Shown here: in pieces, positions 40,178 to 54,100 of the stretch
How the letters are laid out: every line of letters begins with the position of its first letter
How positions within the stretch are numbered: position 1 is the first letter of the stretch
Source: Nymphaea colorata
Lineage: Eukaryota > Streptophyta > Magnoliopsida > Nymphaeales > Nymphaeaceae
Length of the DNA: 64,000 nt
Reading direction: 5' to 3'
NCBI RefSeq assembly: GCF_008831285.2
Contig: NC_045139.1
Coordinates: forward strand, 33,205,706-33,269,705
Position numbers and translations under genes: made by a program
Notes under the pieces: generated by a model
Told to the model about the DNA's origin: nothing
Seen by the model: only the letters and a program-made list of their open reading frames with translations
The model's database searches: none

Positions 40178-43100
40178 AATGAAGCTACCAATATTTCTGG
40201 AATACCGCAGCTACTCATGAGAAAAGATGACACGAGTGGTTCCGTCATTTCCATCTGGTAGTCCGAGGGACAACCGATCCGTCATGTCTTGCATTGTTTT
40301 TCCTCCAATGCAGGCTTATACCATGTCTCGTTTTTCTGTGTTTCCTCCCGGGAATTAGTTTGGCAACTGACAGTTATTCAGACGGAGCATTTTGGTTGAG
40401 GAACTTCAGGTTTTGCATCTGTATCATAGGAAAAAGGAAATATTCATTCCAGGACGGGTCGCATTATGTCTTGTAGCAGAAGTTGCAATCCATAGTGTAC
40501 CTAAAACCTTAGCTTTTGGAACTTGAATCATCAATATTTTTTAATACATAAATTTTATTTGAATATTCCCAGTTTCTTTTCTTGTTTCCTTTGTACATGA
40601 CACGATAAAATGGATTCGATTCTGTAAAATGGAAAAGGAAATTCTATTGTCTTGCAGGACCACAGAAAGGACAGTACGGGGCCGTCTGCTTGGCATTGCA
40701 ATGAGTGAATTTCGAGTATCTGTTACGATTTATATATCCCTTTTCCTTCCCTTCACTTTCGAACTCATTTGATGATCGGATATGGTGCGAACAGTGAAGT
40801 GGCCACTGACGCGAAGCCGGATACTTCCCTCGTGACTAGTACTGGCGGAAAACTATCAGGAGTGTCACCATCAGTTCAGTAAGAAGTATAACCTAAAACT
40901 GTGGTATCCAAAGGAGGAAGAGAATGATCTAATTCCTGGCAATGGACCCATTCAGGAACGTAATTGCAGACTGCAACTGCACGATCCCTTTACTGTTCCA
41001 GTCTTTTACCGGTTCACATTGCCACTTCATGATTCTTGTATCCTTTTACAAACCTGAACAGGAATTGTGGTCTTTAAGGCCCTAAGTGACGCTCAGTGCG
41101 TTTCTTGGCATAAGCTGGTTTAACCGCCTAATCTCAGATTCATTAAAATAATCTATTAAAACCTGTTCAGAAGCAGATGACAGCTCTTAGTAAAGTTGCA
41201 TGAATCATAGCCATTTTGGTACCGCTGGTGTTCATTTTCAAGTTGTATTGGAACTTTTAGAGCTATTTTATTTGTCCTGAGATGAAGGGTGCCTTGATCT
41301 ATGTCGGAAGGTGGGGGAGCATCTATCCCAACATTTGCTCCGATGATGTGAAAAAACATCCATGAAGAAATAGATTGGTTATGTTCAGATACCTCTTTTG
41401 GCACATGGGCTGCTCTCACTGTCAAAACATCGAACTTTTTGTTCGAAATAAAAAGAGTATTCGATTCAATTTAGAGTTTGTCAAAGCAGGAATCCTGATG
41501 GAGAACCTTGATGCATGGGGATCAGTTAACGGGTCAAATAAAAGGTTTTAAGTAAATCAGGAAAAAGAATTTAGCGTATGAAACGATCTAAGGAAAACAG
41601 TACGTTATATCACGCAAAATACTAATAAACTGATCAGAATAAGTAAAAAGTTTTGAAAAATAATGACCGCCACTTTAAAGTAAAATGGCACCGTGTTTCC
41701 GCTTCCTGTGAATTGAGGTTCTTAAGTAAGTGCTTCTGGACCCTGTTTACCATGGTTCAGACGTTCAACTAACTATTAGCTGTTGGAACACGGCTCCTTG
41801 TCCTGTTTATCTAAATGGCCAAAGTTTGATTTCATTCATTTCACGTTCAAACTCAAATTCAAATGTATACCCACTTGATGTGCAGAAGTCTTCTGGTGTT
41901 GAGTTTATGTCAAGTTTAATGAATGGAAGTTATTATTCTCCCTGCCTATTCCTGCGTCTAATCCAACGTGCTGATCAGCTTTCATGCAAGGAAAACAAGA
42001 GTTCGACACTTATATTCACTCGAACACATATCCAAGCAAACATTAGTGACTTCAGGTGGATCTGAATCGTTAGACATTTTCATATTCTGCTCAATCTTTT
42101 GAGAGTTGTGGCCACCACAAATTTTGACCCAAACTGATACTGTGGAAGAAAAAGAATTTGAATCACCTAAGCAACAAGTTGAGCGCCTGAATCTCTAGCA
42201 AGTAAGAGGTTAATGAACTCTTAATGTGCTCTGCTGTAGGAACTTGAACCAGAAAATGATCGGATTGACGGTTGAACTGTAACTTTCCGTGGTGCAAAAG
42301 GTCACCCCATTTTTGCTAGATTCAGATTGCAAAGGACACACACCGCCACGTCAAACTTCTCAACCCGACCCCGTACATCTAATTTGGCAGGCATCTCTAT
42401 CTATGGATCTTGGTGCAGGAAAATTTTGTCTAGCTGGAAGGCTTTTCCTCGACCAGATTTCCATCCAGCGTCAGTCAGAAAGGATCAGGACACAGCTGTC
42501 TGCCGACACATGGGGATGTGTATATCATAATTTAACCAAATCGTTGCACATGACTATTATTCAGGTATTATACTCGTCATTAAGAGGAATCCTGTGTGAT
42601 ACAGATTCAGATAAACTTTCCTCGGTAGGCCCAACTGAGTCGCATGTCTCAGCATGCACGTAATATTAATTGCATACAGACGATCTAAATACCATCTGTA
42701 TTCATCAGTTCTATCAGCAGCAGCTCTTGGTGCAGTAAACACAGTAAAGAAATCCGGTGAACGTGATCTACTTTTAGAAGTTTGTTGTGCTCACAAGACA
42801 TGTGGTTATGACTTACGCAGGGTTTTCCCTCTTCACAGGGACAGGCCCATTAACTGGTCTGGTTTTTAGAGGCTCCCTCGTCATAAATCACCTCCCCACT
42901 ATTAAACGGGAATGCTGAGTTGGTAATGCATTGACAGGGTTAACCACCCTTTAAAACACATTCGTGCGAACATGGATGTTGAAATTCAAATCTTCTTTGG
43001 ATTCTTGTGAGATTAAAATCAATATAGGCTGGAAGGCTGATGCTGGTTATAATTCGATAGTTGGACTCTGCTTCAATGCGGGAACACCCCATTCAACTCT

Positions 43101-45331
43101 ACGTTCAAATAAGTACCTCATAAAGAAATCTAACTTGCACCCAAACCAAATTACTTGTTCTGCTTCAATATACATACTGTCTCATGGTGCATGTGCTTCA
43201 GGCATTTGCCACATAAGTACTAAATTTCATGAATCCCTTTTAACTTATGCTTCATTTCTTTTCCACTTTTGGGAGCCGCTATGGCTGGATCATTGTGGGT
43301 GCACGATTGTGAATTGAACAGAGAGATCAGCATCATGTGAGCACGTTGGTAGGTTGTGAATAAGTTGGTAGATGACCCTGATGGTTCTCCAGACTAGGTA
43401 GACAAGGGCTGAAGCAATTAGGTTATATTTGGCAGCATGGTTATGTGGATTTAAAGATGAAAGCATAATCCGAAACTTGTTTTGGGATCACTGGCTTTCA
43501 CAAAATATTGATTCAGACAGTGTCTTATATATCCTTCCCCTTCATTCTTTTCGACCCACCTCAACAGTAGTTTTTTGTAGAATTCATCTTGAATTGTACC
43601 ATAAACCTGCAAATAGGATATGGAGCGCATAGCTCAGATGCCAATTAGTTGCTTTCAGACAAAGCATGAAATCCTGAAGCCTATCGTGAGGTTTTACTTC
43701 AAATTTCATGCATCTGAGATGCATAGGACAGTGTAAAGCAGATGAAGTTACCTGGTGGGTGAACTCGACGTCATGCAGTGGAAGTACAATCTCGCCTGAT
43801 GGGACAGCAGGACACGTTTCGATTTCCAGTGTCGTTTGACACTCAGATTGTCATACGCCTAGTGGCAGGATCTGCTCAAGGCAGAGATGTGGGATCTACC
43901 CCTGGAGTTTGCTTTATGGGTCATAAAGGTCCCAGTTCTCAGTGAGGGTCCCTTGTATTTTAGAAAATAAAAATTGTGCAATAGTTCCCTTTCATGTTTC
44001 ACAACTTTTATGTTTTATTATTACAATTTCTTTGCCAATTTGACCACTAATACTGATAATCTGCTAAGCCTGACAGAAGGCTCAATGTGGTGCGCTGGCT
44101 ACCGTATATATGATCATTGCTTTGATTTGTGAGCTACATGGTTTAAGACTGTAGGAACTATCCAGCCTTTATCATAACCGGAGTGCATAAATTTGGAGGA
44201 CATCTACCATCTACTTGTTACTGTAAGACCTAAATGAAGAAGAGTTCTGAACGCAGTTTAAAATCTTCATAGTCCACTCCCTCTTTCATTCTCTCACACG
44301 CACACGCACAGATGCACACACACAAACATACACACGCAAAAGAAAGGTCCGGAACAGCATAAATTCTTTGTTATCTTATTAAGGCTGACCCTTCTTTTGT
44401 ATGCCTCCAGCTTTTTGTTGGATGCCATCTTTTTTGATGTTGAAATGTTTTAACCCCTCTCTCACTTTCACATACACCCACACACACACGGACAAAAAGC
44501 ATACTGCACAGGCTAAATTTTTAATTCAATGTTTGCTAAACAACTAATTCTTTTACATTTCGTATGACTTTTTCAACGTAAATATTATCATCAAGATATG
44601 GAGACAGATTCCGTGATCTCCTTTATCAATATTGTGACTTACCCTGATATCTGTTCAGAAAACATCTGCGATTGCGACTTGCACTGATCAATGGAGCACG
44701 CAGATGAAAACAAGAAAACAATAACAATTTATACTCAATAGTTCAATTCTGCCTTTAGTATTAATCATTTCCTATATGCAATTTTCTATATGAATGGGTT
44801 ACAGCATTAAATAGCACAAACTAAATCACATAATTAAGATGTGCCAAGAGGAGACACTACACTTTCGAAAAATTGATTTGGTATTCCTTCCATTCGTTGG
44901 TGTCGTCCAACCGTACTCTGTAGACGGTATGGCTCACCAAAAGATGCATGATTATGCTCATGTACAGTATCGATTCATTACACTTGATATAAAAATTCAG
45001 ATCTAACAGATCCTACCCACTGGATCCCCACCATGATGTACGACTGTGATCGTACACCATCTTAAGATATGTGAATGGCAGGTCATATCTGGTGATAAAT
45101 AAACCTTATGAGACTGAAACTTGACAGCAATAATTGATGACCACAGATTTTTATTAAGACGGAAGGACACGATACATGTCATATAATCACATCTCCATGT
45201 ATTGATTCAGTTTCAGTAAGCAGCGAGCACCATAACAGTAGCAGTTACATTATATTAGTTCCACTTGTAGCCATAAATTATTCAGACGACCAGGTAAAAG
45301 ATAAAAAGGAAAAAAGGGAAAACGACGGAAT
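40178..45331. other. 5.2 kb intergenic between RH28 and ADF5
   Basis: The first several hundred bases are probably RH28 3' UTR. Open frames of 60-124 codons at 41730-42065 (+), 42289-42663 (+), 42964-43317 (+) and 41156-41425 (-) show no motif or family I recognise, no consistent splice chaining and no repeat signature. I do not call them genes. (CA)n-like tracts lie at 44295-44335 and 44470-44490. Confidence 0.5.
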
Positions 45332-46474
45332 CTATTTGGCTCTGTCTCTAATGACCTCAATTCCCATCTCTGTTGGGTCTGTTGCCTGCAGCTCATAATG
45401 AACACCATCCAGCACTCTTCTTAGGCCCTGTTTGGAGGTCGCATAGAGAAACTTTGCTCTTATCTTTGAGGCACTTGGTGACCTACAATCAAAACCAAAA
45501 AGGGTTATCATGAGTAATTTCAAAAGTAAAGTGATCCTTGAAGATAGACAGATAGAAACCATAAAAAATAAAAATGGAAAAACTTTATGCCTATGGTGCT
45601 ATCGCCACTAACAAAATGTCAAAAACCCATGCATTTAAATTGCTTTATCTTCACATAACTTTACAAATCCTCCTAAAATTTGTCAATATATACGAGCTTC
45701 ATTCACCTGGCTACTGGTTGGGATAAATGCCTAAACCCAAGTAATCAATACCTGGGTAGGGTGAGTATCCCAAGTACTTGCTTATACTTAGTTTCTTCAG
45801 TTAAATCATATGTATTCTACTTAATAGGATGGTAATTTGCACACTTAAATCCTTCATTATAACATATACAGACATACATGAAAATTTATGCAGATAAAAT
45901 GAAGAGGACTCAGGACGCATAAAGGAGTGAAATGGACTGGACGAACCGGAACTTGAACGAACCTATGTGCATCAGAGCCTGATTAACAAGTTGCGTAGGC
46001 GAGGTCCAGTGGTGTTCACGGTGAATGAGTGGTTGTAAAGGAAATTACCAGGCAATGAAGAAGATCTTGCTCTTCCTGCAATTGTCAACAGTGACAAAGT
46101 CGAAATCAAAGACCGCATAGCGGCAATCGTCGTCTGGAAGGGAAGCGGTTAGCTCTTCGTAGCTGGCTGCGGAATCGCCGACCTGGTCGACCATTACCAG
46201 CTTCGATCGCTCGTCGATTTTGAAGACGATGAACCTGTGAACCTTCTTCTTCTTTAGTTCCATGAACATGTTCTTGCACTCTTCAGAGACTGACATCCCA
46301 AGAGTGCTCTTGTGAATTGTCAGGGGGAAAAGCAACAGAATTGTTCAGACAGATACCATATGTGTTAGAAATAACAGAGCAAATCAATGGACCTCCATAA
46401 GATATATGACGCAACAACGGAAACTAAATCCGCGGTGAGATTAGTAGTAGTACCATTCTGAAAGCCATAGCCAT
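45332..46474 (-). CDS. ADF5: Actin-depolymerizing factor, ADF5 type, 3 exons, 143 aa
   Basis: Small ADF/cofilin that binds actin; most members sever or depolymerise filaments, while the ADF5/ADF9 clade is reported to bundle and stabilise them. Minus-strand exons are 46454-46474, 46049-46308 and 45332-45482, all GT-AG, total 432 bp. Exon 1 encodes MAMAFRM, the distinctive N-terminus of the ADF5 clade; other ADFs start MANA. Exon 2 starts [20 protein letters not shown] and contains the [12 protein letters not shown] core and [29 protein letters not shown]. Exon 3 begins with [20 protein letters not shown] and ends [19 protein letters not shown]. The Ser after Gly-Met near the start and the long actin-binding helix ([13 protein letters not shown]) are conserved. 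Length equals Arabidopsis ADF5. It looks fully intact. Confidence 0.93.
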
Positions 46475-46501
46475 GACTGGAGAATACCAAGCACCACAAA
46501 A

Positions 46502-46504
46502 CTA

Positions 46505-46535
<31 letters not shown>

Positions 46536-46560
46536 CCTCTTCCTCCTCTCTCCTCCTCCT
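46502..46560. repeat. (CTT)n/(CTC)n tract in the ADF5 leader
   Basis: About 60 bp of CTT then CCT repeats, which read as GAG/GAA repeats in the transcript orientation. It lies between the TATA box and the ATG. Purine-rich leaders of this type are common in plant genes and variable in length. Confidence 0.85.
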
Positions 46561-46599
46561 CTGCTTGATAGTTGATACCTTGGAAGCTTGACGCAACTG

Positions 46600-46607
46600 T
46601 ATATATA
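46600..46607 (-). promoter_or_regulatory. TATA box of ADF5
   Basis: TATATATA (TCTTATATATACAG on the minus strand) lies about 125 bases upstream of the ATG. It predicts transcription starting near 46570 and a leader of about 95 bases that carries the GAA/GAG tract. Confidence 0.55.
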
Positions 46608-46619
46608 AGAAAAATGTTT

Positions 46620-49600
46620 TCCATGTCCCCCATCATATTCTCACTATTTATTACACTGTGCCTCATGTTTATGCGATTATTATTTTACCCAATCGCTCCT
46701 GTGTTAATGTTTGCCTCCTGTCCGAGAGCCTTGTTTTGTCACCGGAGTCCGTAAGGCCCTATTTGTGATGGGTCCCACTCACTTAGAGGCACAGTGAATA
46801 AGGGAGTTCCGGATTTGAGCATTTTTGTGTCAAGCTGAACATTGGTTAATCTTTCCATATACTTGCCTCAAATATGGAAACATAAATATAATTCTATTTT
46901 TAAGCAGATACATAAAACAATAACATACTGTTGTCAAACAACCACTTATGATACCAAAAATATGAATGGTAGTCCAAAACTTATGTCCAAACTGTTTCCA
47001 ATTAATCGAAATGTAAGCACGAACTCATTACGGTCAATTTCTTATAAGTCAATGAGAAGTTAATATTCTTTATCTGATTTTTAACCATGTCCAAACGAAC
47101 TCGAATTTTGAGGGAGTGTTTCATAAAAAGAATATTTTGTTCTTGAAACACATATTCTTAGCACATTCTTTGAGTACACATGTTCTTAATTCAGCAAGCA
47201 TTGTGTGACAATGTCTAGTGGTAGATTGTTAGATTCGAAAACAATGTCTACAATTACACTACATTTTCTGAAATAAGAACTTTAGTACTTTTACAACATG
47301 TGTTCTAAAAAACAATGTTTGAACACAATCTTCTTACCAAATAGTCTTTTAAGAGTATGAGGAGATCTCCCTTGCTCTAAGGAGGCAATGACAACTCAAC
47401 CCACAAACTTTCACAAAAGAAAAAGTTGAGGTTATGTGTGGGAAATAGTGCCTGCCTGTGTTATTGCCATCAAATTCACCAATTTTTGTTCTTTCCTCAC
47501 TAACTTCAACGTTTTATAACAAGAAAATTTTGTCTCGAATTTAAAAAAAAAAAAAGCTGCCAAGAGATGAACTATGTGTGAAAGGGGAAAAAAACAATTA
47601 GGTTGGAACTCAATTAAACCGAATGGTCTAACTAGTATGCATCTGGAGGGACTATTCGGCATTAGGAACATTTTGTAGGTGTTTTATGAAGCAGATTCAT
47701 GAAACACTAGGTTAAAGGCAAATTCATAGAATATTTCATGAATCTGCTTCAACTTATGAAATAGATTCATGAGACACTTACCAAGTGTTTCTGCTGCCAA
47801 ACAATCCCATAAATCTTAAACAGAAAACCCAACTAAATACTTAGAACTTTATAACTTGTTTGGGTCCAGAAGTAGCAAAGCGGATCAATTTTAAGCTTTC
47901 CTTAGAAATGTTTCAGGCTTATCTTCGACAGCGTTGTAAATATTTTGTAAGTAGTATGTGTAATTTTGGTGTATTTTATACTATAATTCCAAAAATAATT
48001 TGCCCATCATTGTTAATATTTTCATTTTCATAACCAAAATTAAGCTGGTTCCCGGCCCCATACACATCGCCAAAGGTAGGGGTATGATTCGGGTATGGAT
48101 ACCAAGATATGAGTATGGGTACAACAACTTTAAAAAAAAATATGGAGTACAAAAAAACAATAAAACACCTGTATTAATATAAATATTATATATCATTAAA
48201 AATAAAAATAAAAAACCTTACATTCACATGAACATGTGGTATAAATAAAAATAGTTATATGTTCATGAACAACACTCTCAAAGAAAAGAATGAATCTGAG
48301 TTAGAAAAAAATTAAATCAAGTAAAATTAAATAATGTAAGTCCCTTTGGATCTAAAAAGTATGCAAGTGTGTGCCAGTTAACCAGTTTGGATACGAGTAC
48401 GGTGGCATAGGTACGAGGACCTTACTGACTTAGCACATCGGTTCAGTCTCATATTCATCTTATATTAATTAATTACTTTGTTTTCTAAAGAAATTCTGCA
48501 ACAATGACAATGTTTTTAATTGCCAACAATGCAATAGAATCTATGGGAGCGAAACAGAAGAAAAGGGATGCATTGTACTGTGTCATTTCATGTGCTTTAT
48601 CCTAAAAAACAGAAAAGTGTTATTGCATATAAACATGGGCAGTTTCCAGCATCCCACCGAAATGCTAATCAAACAAATTCTAAGGCAACATTCCCAAGAG
48701 GAACTACTACTACCAATTTCAAATTTGGCTTGGGAGAATGTAAATATTAGCAGACAAGACAACCCCATAAAAAGACTACCAACTTGGAGCAAAGGAAGTC
48801 ATGAGCATGGCGCTGAGATTAAAGATGCAGAAAAACCAGCCGTGAATTGATTAAACTGTAGGTTTCATGGTAAGCAAATTCTGTCCATGTATAAAAGGTT
48901 TATAACGATAACCAAAGATTCCAAAGAGGATCGAGAAATCTGATCCTGACTTTCTGATAGAGACTATTGGTATTAAAATTATATATATATATATATACAA
49001 GTATAATAGTGACCAAACCAGTAGCACATACTCATATGGGCTGGTGTGTGCAATTGCCCCCTCAAGCCTATAAAATTTGTTTGCTGTGCTTTATGTATTG
49101 ATGCCGACTTAAATTTTACTTATTTATATGTGGGTGCCCCTTAAAATAAAAAAAAATTGAAATTGTTAATGTCCCAATTGATGGCAAATTGATTGACCAA
49201 TACAAAGGTGTTACATGTCATATATATACTATATTGATTCTTATTTTTAGATAATTATAATTTTTATTCCTAAGTTTTGCTCTTATATATTTCATTCATC
49301 GGTAGGCTGATCAGTTCGATTAAATTTCGAACTTCAATCCATCAATATGGAAAAGAGCAATCTTTCTTAAACGAACAAATACAAAATAAGTGTGCTTTAG
49401 ATTGCACGAACTTTCGTGCATATCCGTGAAATCATTCCCCTTGGATCGCATGCCTTCGAATTTGTGCTCTACTTCGCTTAAATGCAACGGTGACTTAAAA
49501 AAAATCATATTATTGGCAACCGAGAAAGATAGCTAGAACAAGATGCTAAAAGAGGTAAGTAGTTCATTACTCGATAAAGTGTATATTAACCACTTGATTA

Positions 49601-50100
49601 CAGATCTATGTGGTTGACTAAGTTATAGGAGACTTTTGGTTCAAGCCTTTTTGGCCATATTCCATAACTGATCATTATACATCTGAGTTTTTCAGCAGTA
49701 GCTGAACACAAGCTAAACTATTTGAAATTTTAATGCCGAGTACGGTAAATTTTTTGTTAGAATGCGTTTGTTAGCACTAAACAAGGACAAAGATTTCCGT
49801 ATCACTTCATTCAATTTTACTCAAGGCCGAGTAAGAAGAAGGTAATAAGTCCTAGCGGGGATTGATACAATTTGGTAGGTGGTTAGTTTTTATTTCAAAT
49901 TTTTCATAAATTAACTCTTTATACTGTAAAAGAAAAGTCACTGGTGTGCAAGTTGAAACATGGTGGAAACAATATTTTGAAATACCGAAAAACTGACTTT
50001 GTATCTTAATGGATGAAAGGTAAAGTAAGAACTTCAACTTTTAGTGATAACATGAAATACTCTTTCTGCTCACCAACCCAGTAAAGTAAACTACTGGTAT
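46620..50100. other. Intergenic upstream of ADF5
   Basis: ADF5 promoter and gene-poor DNA. It contains a MITE-like element (47648-47808) and a stretch at 48075-48420 rich in GGTATG/GTACGAGTACGG words, probably a degraded dispersed repeat. A short (TA)n lies at 48980-48998. Open frames of up to 86 codons show no family resemblance. Confidence 0.5.
47648..47808. mobile_element. MITE-like element, 'TTTGGCAGTAG' family, best-preserved copy
   Basis: The left end is GGGACTATTCGGCATTAGGA. The right end reverse-complemented is GGGATTGTTTGGCAGCAGAA. The similarity runs inward about 45 bp to CATGAA. The interior is built from AGATTCATGAAACACT-type words in both orientations. At 161 bp, non-coding, it is the clearest copy and defines the family. 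Confidence 0.6.
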
Positions 50101-50222
50101 TTTAGTATTAGACCTACACAAAAAAAAAAAAAGCAACATTCCCAAACAACGATTTTTTGAAAGATATTAGACGTGCACAAAAAACTAAAGCAACACCCAA
50201 ACAACGATTTTTTCAAAGATTC
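50101..50222. repeat. Imperfect ~58 bp tandem duplication
   Basis: Two units share CACAAAAAA...AAGCAACA, CCCAAACAACGATTTTTT and CAAAGAT/GAAAGAT. They differ mainly in poly-A length. Non-coding. Confidence 0.75.
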
Positions 50223-50868
50223 TTAGGAATTGGTGTATAGATCAGCTTCTCTCGATCTGTTCATGATGTCAGTGGTGCAATCTCTTCTTTTCATGACACG
50301 TGTATTCAGATTGCTGTAGCACGTGAAACTGTCATCTACATGCGTGCAAGAGAGGACGTGGAGGATATGGATCCAAGAGAAACCTAATAGAAATTGAATC
50401 CAAATTAATAAATAATTGAGAAGACCATGTGGCTGGATGATCCATGGCGGATCCAACTTTGCACATGCAGTCTGTAAGAGCCGGGGATATAGACAAACAG
50501 CGATTCTGCTTGACCAGAGCGCAGCTTGAGAGAGAGGAGAGATCTACAGAGAAGGAAAAAGAGGGCGTGTTTGTTTGATTGACCCCAGCTTGTAGAGAGA
50601 GAGAGAGAGAGAGAGAGGGTTTTGCATGATTGAGCCACCCCCAGCTTGTACGTGTTTGTCCCTGTGCGGGCATAGTTGAGGTCCATATGGAGCCAAAAGG
50701 GCGATGGTCTATGACAACCGGCAGGCTTAGGGAGTCGGCTCGGCCCACAGTAATGGCTGAGCAACTTATCTCGGTGCATGTGTCTAGGTTACACGCATTC
50801 TATGAGCGTGTGCGCATACACAAGCGTATTCACATACATTTCTAGCTGCAAATGTAAAAACGCATTCG

Positions 50869-50918
<50 letters not shown>

Positions 50919-50921
50919 CGA

Positions 50922-50976
<55 letters not shown>

Positions 50977-51776
50977 AACAACAAAATGAAAAGTTAATAG
51001 CAAAAAGGTAGTGATAAGGCGTCACCAAGCAAGAGAGAAAGAGCTCAGCATTCTATACGGTGCAAAAGACCTCAAAACGTGTATATGAAGATAGATTGGA
51101 AGCTGTATCGTTTAATATTGGTCGACCCATATCACCATCTGGGTCAGTAACCCTACAAAAGAGTCCAACTAAGAAGGCCAGACATATTGAGCCATTTTTA
51201 GTTGGATGGTCGCCGTGCCCGAGCTTTTGACAGCTCTAAATCTTCGCATGTTTGTCTGCGGATAAGGATATAGCTCATACTGATGACTTCCACAATAAGA
51301 CTTTTCTTTTTATTTATTTTTGTATGCATCCATATGAATCTTTGTCCATGAGGAACATGTCGATGAACTTGGTTCAACAATAATTCCAAGTATTGACAAA
51401 TAAATAACATATATATATATATATATATATATAGCCACAAATATCACGATATTAACAAAATAAATAAGGAAAGCGATAAAAACTGAAACATATCATGATA
51501 TATTGAAATAATCATTAAATTGTTTCTCATCAGTCCTAGGGTTGTGACTGATAACCTTGACATGACATAGTGGTACAGAGCACTTATAAAGAACTAAACA
51601 TTTGATCGAACCACTTGCATATCTTTGATCCATTTATACCGTGTTAGAAGGTTTTTTCGACTTCGTTATGGCGTAAGGATTTAAAATTTATGAAGATTAA
51701 AGATAGCTTACAATGAAAAGTAAATCAACATATCCTGTCTATGAATTATGGTTCACACACACACACGGAGAGAGAG

Positions 51777-51813
<37 letters not shown>

Positions 51814-54100
51814 GACTGTATAAAATAGGAGACATGAAAGCATTATTAGCAGAAGGTGGTGGAGGATATATTAGAATCAAAGACCTGCTCATGTATCTTA
51901 CAAAGACAAGACCTCATAGCAGGATGACTCCAAGCAAACGAGGCCCCATCCGAACCCCACCAGGAAAGGCCATGGATGAGAATGTGCAGCAGCAGTCGGC
52001 CACCTACAGCCTTGTCCATGACTCCTTGCATGCATTCAGCAAATATACTATGGTCTTTTTCCTTCATCCACCAATTCTGAGATTTGCTTAATAGTTACTT
52101 CCTTCCACCCACTTCATTCCAAGTTGCTTTCCCCTCCTCCATCTGTTGCTGGACTTTTCCTTTTGTCTCATGCCTCTCCTCTTAGTCATATGAAACATGA
52201 AATGCCCGCAAAGAATGAGACAGCACGTCAACTAGATTATTTAGATGACATGTATTACAAAAATTTTCCTCTAAAATTCCTTCATACTTTTATTCTGCAT
52301 CTTAAAACTGACATTTTATCAACAGTAACATTCATGCCAATCAGTTCTTTGATAAATCATCACATGTTAATGCTTCAGTTTCTTGACTCTACTGCTTATA
52401 TATGTCATTTGCCGCCTATTGTCCTGGGTGAAAGGCTGAAGCTCTTCCTACCTTTGGGGTTTGAAGCTGCATCAAGACTTGAGTGAACTTACATTACTCC
52501 CTTCAACTTGAGAGTAACATCTACCACATTTTACAGTCCAAAAGAATAGGACCCCTAACTATGAGTTAAATAAATGGAAGTGGAATAGATAGAACATAAT
52601 CTGGATCATGCCACATCACTTATTCTACTAGATCTTAGTAAGCCTAATGACGAGGCTTTTACTGGCCCACCAGTCTGACCAGCTACTTTACGCCCCTTCG
52701 GACTCACCACTAAAAAGTTGATGTGATTTTTTACCCTTGACAAGTTGGCTACCCAAATGTGTTTTAGAAGTAACATCAACTGTTTCTATAAACCCAGAGT
52801 CATATGATGCTGGATGCCAAGCTAGATCCCGTCCATTCATTGGGAGTAAGGCAATACTTTTCAAATCGTAAGAAGACAAAATGTTATCAAAAGAGCATAT
52901 AACATTTTGAGCGCATTGCGCACAAGTACATGATAGATGATCACAACTAACATTATTAAAAGAAAAAAGGAAGAGCGACGGATTGGTTGCACCCTAATAT
53001 GTTCAAGCCTCCCTTCCGAGTTTGGACTGTTGCCGTTGCACAAATCGTCTCGTACTATTTCAATGGGAGGCAGAATATTTGGTTCTAATTTAAAGGAATA
53101 AAACATCTTTAATTTGCTAAAACAGTATCACGTATCGCTTTGTTGAAGCAATGGCACCGTTACGGTCAGCCGAGATGGAAAGAAACAGAACCAGGAAAGT
53201 TGGGATCGGTGTCGAAGAAAGTGAACCAAGAAAAAGGGTCTCTTCTGGTTCCTCTTCTTTATTAGAACTGACGAAGGTGAAGGGCGGGCCAGCTCAGGAG
53301 CAGCTTTTAGTGATTCTGCTACATTAGTGATTCTGCTACATTAGCAATGGCACATCAACAGTACTAAAAATATAGATGGATACCTACACGTTGTGGCGCA
53401 TGCAGACACACATACACAGCGGCCTGACTTATATCTTCACAATCCAAGTGTTGAGATTCGATTGTTTTCCAGTATTGAGTTTGCAGAGTTATTCCGTAGA
53501 GATTAGCTTTTGAACCACCTGAAATTAGCATACATCAAGTTTTGCAAGTTTAAGAAAAAATGAAAAAACAAAAAACGAAAAAAATACAAATTAATTGCAT
53601 GCGTGTCAGTGTGCGTATGTGTTTTAAAACAGTCTTATTTTAAGGCTGCACTGACCAGATCCCAAAAGTTTAACAGTTTCTTTTAACAATTTAGCAAATG
53701 TGATCCGCACTTTAAGAAACATAGAAATCAACACAGATTATGTTTTCTGTACTTGTAATATGGTTATTGAAGGCCAAAAGATTTGAATATTGTTTTCACT
53801 ACATGTTTAGAAAACATCAACTCTTTATAAATCCATAACATTTTGAATCTAAAATGGCTTAAAAATGTTAAAGATGAAAGAACTAATTGAATCGATCTCA
53901 AAATAGAACTGGTGACACGCATTTAAGAAGACAAACGAAAGAATCATATCTCATATGATTGCTCGACAGATTTTGACATAAGTCATCTCCAATGAGGAAA
54001 CTCTTGACTCGACATATTTTGTTCTATTTCACCATCACTCCACGATGTTGGGTCGCAATGTAAATAAAATAATACATGATGGAGCTCGACAATAAATGGT
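50223..54100. other. Gene-poor, simple-sequence-rich interval
   Basis: It contains a (GA)n tract at 50598-50618, the duplicated (TA)n(GA)n repeat at 50869-50976, (TA)n at 51410-51433 and (GA)n at 51768-51809. Open frames at 50405-50779 (-), 51834-52091 (+) and 52124-52486 (+) have no recognised motifs. No gene is called. Confidence 0.5.
50869..50976. repeat. Duplicated compound (TA)n(GA)n microsatellite
   Basis: (TA)n followed by (GA)n occurs twice in tandem, separated by the 11-base spacer ATGCGACATTG. Repeat of the same compound order suggests local duplication rather than two independent expansions. Confidence 0.85.

Noticed and set aside
42289-42663. 124-codon plus-strand frame considered as a gene
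   Set aside because: No family resemblance, and overlapping frames of similar size in another phase (42327-42530). Probably chance.
50332-50779. Overlapping 138- and 124-codon minus-strand frames
   Set aside because: Leu/Ser-rich translations arise from GA/CT repeats. The two frames overlap in different phases, which argues against either.
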